64,000 nucleotides of DNA from Podocnemis expansa (lineage: Eukaryota > Chordata > Testudines > Podocnemididae), in contig ML681998.1 in assembly GCA_007922195.1 (NCBI GenBank), positions 14,712,783 to 14,776,782 of the forward strand, written 5' to 3'. The position numbers and the translations under genes were made by a program. The notes under the pieces were generated by a model that was not told the DNA's origin, made no database searches, and was given only the letters and a program-made list of their open reading frames with translations. Positions within the stretch are counted from its first letter, which is position 1. Every line of letters begins with the position of its first letter. Positions 61,086 to 64,000 of the stretch are shown in pieces.

Positions 61086-62972
61086 ATACTGTAACCACAG
61101 AATAGGAGGAAGTCAAAATGTGTAGGTTGATATATTACATTACATCTCATACTATATAGTCAAAATATTTACACTGATCTAGTTCTTATTATAGATACAG
61201 CATGTAGCATCTCATTTTCCTAAACACTTGGCAATACATATTGCACATTGGAAGGAAAAATCCTGCTGTAATATAGTCTCTAGGGAAATCACCTTCTTTT
61301 TACATCAGTAGCATTGCATATGTGAAATGTGAGCAGAACTTGATTACTTGCTGTCCACCAGAAGCTAGGAAAGGCTGACAAAAGAATGGATCATTCGATG
61401 ATTACCTGTTCTGTTCATTCCCTCTGAGGCACCTGGCATTGGCCATTGTCAGAAGACAGGATACTGGGGTCAATGAATCATTGGTCTGACTGCAAATGGC
61501 TAGTTGTATGCTCTTTCTTGTGTTTATAGATTTAGGGCCAGATTGTAGTTAGGGTGAAGAGGGGTTATGTGTCTTTCTCCATTTGCATATCCACACCTGG
61601 GAAACCCACAGTCTTAATTTTGGGGAACATTAAACAAAAGAACTCCTAGTCTCTGCAAGGAAATGGGCAGGATAGGGCAAATGTGGAGCCCTACTCTCCA
61701 GCTCCTTTTCCTTTGAGCTTACATTCCTAATGGTGTTCTAAGTGCCTCAGCATCAAGGAAATTTTGCTTCCCTATATGTCACAGAGGAGTTGCTAGCAAA
61801 AGGATGGTAAACCCTTCACTGACTCAGGACCTTGTCTTAATTTTGCCTCCAGTCCTGCCCCCTGACAATGGCTGCCTTCCCTCTATTCTGTCATGCAATT
61901 TTGCCACTCTTGGTGCAAAAGACTACTCCTCTGTCCATCAGTGTAGATTCTTATATGGTGCTTATCACTATAGTAATCTGTAGCTCCAACAAACTGGAAT
62001 AAAACTTCTGTGGCTCTAGTTAATCTGTTCTCCAGCTCTTTTACACATCATTGTAAAACATATCTTGTCTCTCTGACCGTCTCTGAGGCCTTGTCTATAT
62101 TTACTCTAAAATTTGGTGACAATGGACGACCACAGATACGGAAGCTACACAGAGTAGCTTGAGTATCTCCTGTCAAGTTCCTAAATAGTGCAGTGTCTCC
62201 ACTATACTGCACTGACAAGAAATGCCCTCCCATCAATGCAGTGAGGTGGATTTGTTAGTTCAACTTCTGCATCAATTGAGCAAGTCTCCACTTCCACTCA
62301 GTCAACCCCAGAGAATCAATCTGCTAGCACCAAATTTGTCTCCATAAATGAAAACATACCCTGAATAATCATATCGATATGTAAAATTAAAAGTAAAGTG
62401 ATTTAGGATGCACATTGTATGAAACAATGCAAGAAAACGCAGTCTCCAAAGGGGGTTTTGAATAGGAGTGTTATTGGAGCAAGCCTCCAAAAGGAGATTT
62501 GAAAAGGAGTATTTGGGTGTGTTGACTACTGCTGTGGATGAAGGGTTTGCAGGATCAGACTTGTATATACATGTATATTTTCCCTCTATGTAATATAGCA
62601 AAAACTATACAAGACAAAAAATAACAGTGCTGTGTGAAATCTTGATTGTTTTTTATCTTACTGTGGGTATATTTTTAGTAAAAATTTTAATAAAAAATTT
62701 GCAAAAGCAAAAACTTGAGTTAAAAACTGTCTATGATTTAATTTCAATCTAAATTGTGCTGAAAGGCCTTATCTTGCCAGATCATGACACCTGAAATGTT
62801 TTTAAAACTCTCCTTACTCCTCACAGTCTTGTTCTGTACAAATTTGCCTTTCTGCATTTTCTGCCCTTTGGATAATGTGGCCATCATCCACTATCTTGCA
62901 GCTTCCCTCCCTCTCAAGACCAGCACTGGTGGGGCTGTGTGTCCAGCAGCACATGTAGTGCTGGGATCTGGT
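61086..62972. other. Intergenic DNA, no gene recognised
   Basis: AT-rich. TTGTCTATATTTACTCTAAA near 62092 vaguely resembles a Harbinger-like terminus but has no partner end. Confidence 0.45.
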
Positions 62973-63261
62973 TAGGGTTACCAGATACCAAAGTATGGAA
63001 AGCAGGACAGGGAAGTACGAAAAGGTGGACATTGGAAGACATGTGGAGAAAAATGCAGTACTAATGTAACATTCTTCTGTTTTTAGGGAGCCCTGGAATT
63101 CTTCCCCCTAAAAATAGGGTATTCTGAGGCATTCCAGCATACTTCTACCCCATAAGTAAAAAGCCAGACAAAATCATGTGTTTTTTAAAATGCCTGCTGG
63201 ATGAAGGATGTGAAGGTGAAAAGGAGGACATGTTCCTTTTGCCTGACATTTGGTAACCCTA
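62973..63261. mobile_element. hAT-type MITE, TAGGGTTACCA family
   Basis: Ends are TAGGGTTACCAGATACC and ATTTGGTAACCCTA. The 289-bp interior is collinear with the copies in RPL30 intron 2 (TTCTTCTGTTTTTAGGG, AAAAGCCAGACAAAATCATG). The flanking 8-mers match only at 5 of 8. Confidence 0.85.
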
Positions 63262-63409
63262 CATCCGTTGCCATTTGCTCTTTCAGGCTGACACACCATT
63301 GCCAGGAACAAATGCCTGTAGGAAATGCTCTTCTCAGCTGTCTCCCTGGATAGCTAAACACAATTTCCAAAGGGGCATAATGAAGCCAGCTGCTCCATCA
63401 GAGGCTCAT

Positions 63410-63803
63410 TTACCTGCTCATCCACTAATGTGACCTATGCCATCATGTGCCAGAAATGCCCCAACACCTTATACATTGGACAAACAGGACAATCCCTGCA
63501 CAAATGAATAAATGAACACAAAATTGACATCAGAAATCACAAAACAAAAAAACCAGTTGCTGAACACTTTCATCTTTCTAATCACTTAGTAAATGATTTG
63601 TTAAGGACTGTACTCAGGGACATGCACAGGACATAGAGACTTCAATGAGAAAGAGCAGAACTGGAATTAATATGCAAGCTAAATTCTGTGAAAGCAGGAT
63701 TAAATCTAGACTATGGATTCTTTTTCTCTTACAAAAGGTAATTTGACTTCAGGCTTCCCAGGGTTTGAGCCTAAACAACTGCTCTGATTTTCTGTTACTA
63801 TAT
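63410..63803 (+). mobile_element. Penelope-like element remnant with GIY-YIG part
   Basis: The plus strand reads [20 protein letters not shown], the GIY-YIG endonuclease start, followed by a stop and then the usual TRP-like downstream block (ATCAGAAATCACAAAACAAA). It runs into the element 3' tail (CTTACAAAAGGTAATTTGAC, CTGATTTTCTGTTACTATAT). Only the endonuclease end is preserved. Confidence 0.8.
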
Positions 63804-63806
63804 GCA

Positions 63807-64000
63807 GGGCTGGCTCAACGGGTTGTGGCGCCCCAAGCCAAATTTTGATTTGTCACCGTCCCATCTCATCCACAGAGGTTGAAAATGGTTTTCCAAAGTG
63901 CAAAAATCTCCAGCATCTGCCTGCAGAGGGATTTAAAGTGCACTCTGCCTACTTGACTTAAGCTGCAGGTTGACTAACAGCGCCTAAGCTGCTAGGAAAG
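63807..64000. mobile_element. Probable hAT element, 5' end, running out of the window
   Basis: CAGGGCTGGCTCAACGGGTT has the look of the hAT termini found elsewhere here, and GGCGCCCCAAGCC follows. The other end is beyond the window. Confidence 0.45.

Noticed and set aside
50000..64000. Next gene expected from mammalian synteny (ERICH5)
   Set aside because: I looked for a coding exon upstream of RPL30 but could not recognise one. It may lie beyond the window or be too diverged to see by eye.

Overview
This is vertebrate nuclear DNA from a sauropsid, most likely a turtle (a crocodilian is less likely). The evidence is split, intron-rich genes, CR1 LINE 3' ends of the type ending in ATTCTATGATT, tRNA-like short repeats with a CACAGGACTCCTTGTT tail, many hAT-type short DNA transposons with 8-bp target duplications, and a Penelope-like element. 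Two protein-coding genes are present, in the tail-to-tail order known from other amniotes: the 3' half of MATN2 (matrilin-2, plus strand, 1-41308 plus 3' UTR) and all of RPL30 (ribosomal protein eL30, minus strand, coding 49463 down to 44272).

MATN2. Bases 1-2633 hold a dense array of single-exon EGF modules, each 123 nt and phase 1-1, repeated every ~175-285 bp with recognisably duplicated introns. Nine units are intact (the first is cut by the window edge) and two are decayed pseudo-exons (1511-1631 and 2337-2441). A 20-kb intron follows. The second von Willebrand factor A domain is split over 22655-23068 and 26567-26719, then come a short probably alternative exon (32219-32290), the linker exon (32944-33057) and the two coiled-coil exons (33402-33500 and 41256-41308). 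The last intron is a minor-class (U12) AT-AC intron with near-perfect donor and branch site. Secreted matrilin-2 would oligomerise through the C-terminal coiled coil and bridge extracellular-matrix fibres.

RPL30. It has five exons, a TOP-type start, a YY1-like downstream element and a CpG island (about 49200-50000). Its 115 codons are complete. Its introns carry several hAT copies and a foldback repeat.

Mobile DNA dominates the rest. The large MATN2 intron holds an LTR retrotransposon (8902-14834) with flanking 5-bp duplications, nested inside a hAT element (8742-14890) that has its own 8-bp duplication. Its pol order is protease, integrase, reverse transcriptase, RNase H. This is the unusual copia-like order of the Gmr1 group of Ty3/Gypsy elements, and its gag contains a SCAN-like segment. 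It also carries an 88-bp micro-inversion in RT and an LTR minisatellite with 6 versus 2 units. The last MATN2 intron holds a Penelope-like element with a GIY-YIG endonuclease and a CR1 LINE, both minus strand. Other remains include a decayed Myb/SANT-type ORF (about 20640-20945), four Harbinger-like elements, and at least thirteen hAT-type elements, most with confirmed target-site duplications. The distal part (50000-64000) is intergenic repeat-rich DNA with a 400-base assembly gap (51304-51703). No further gene was recognised there.
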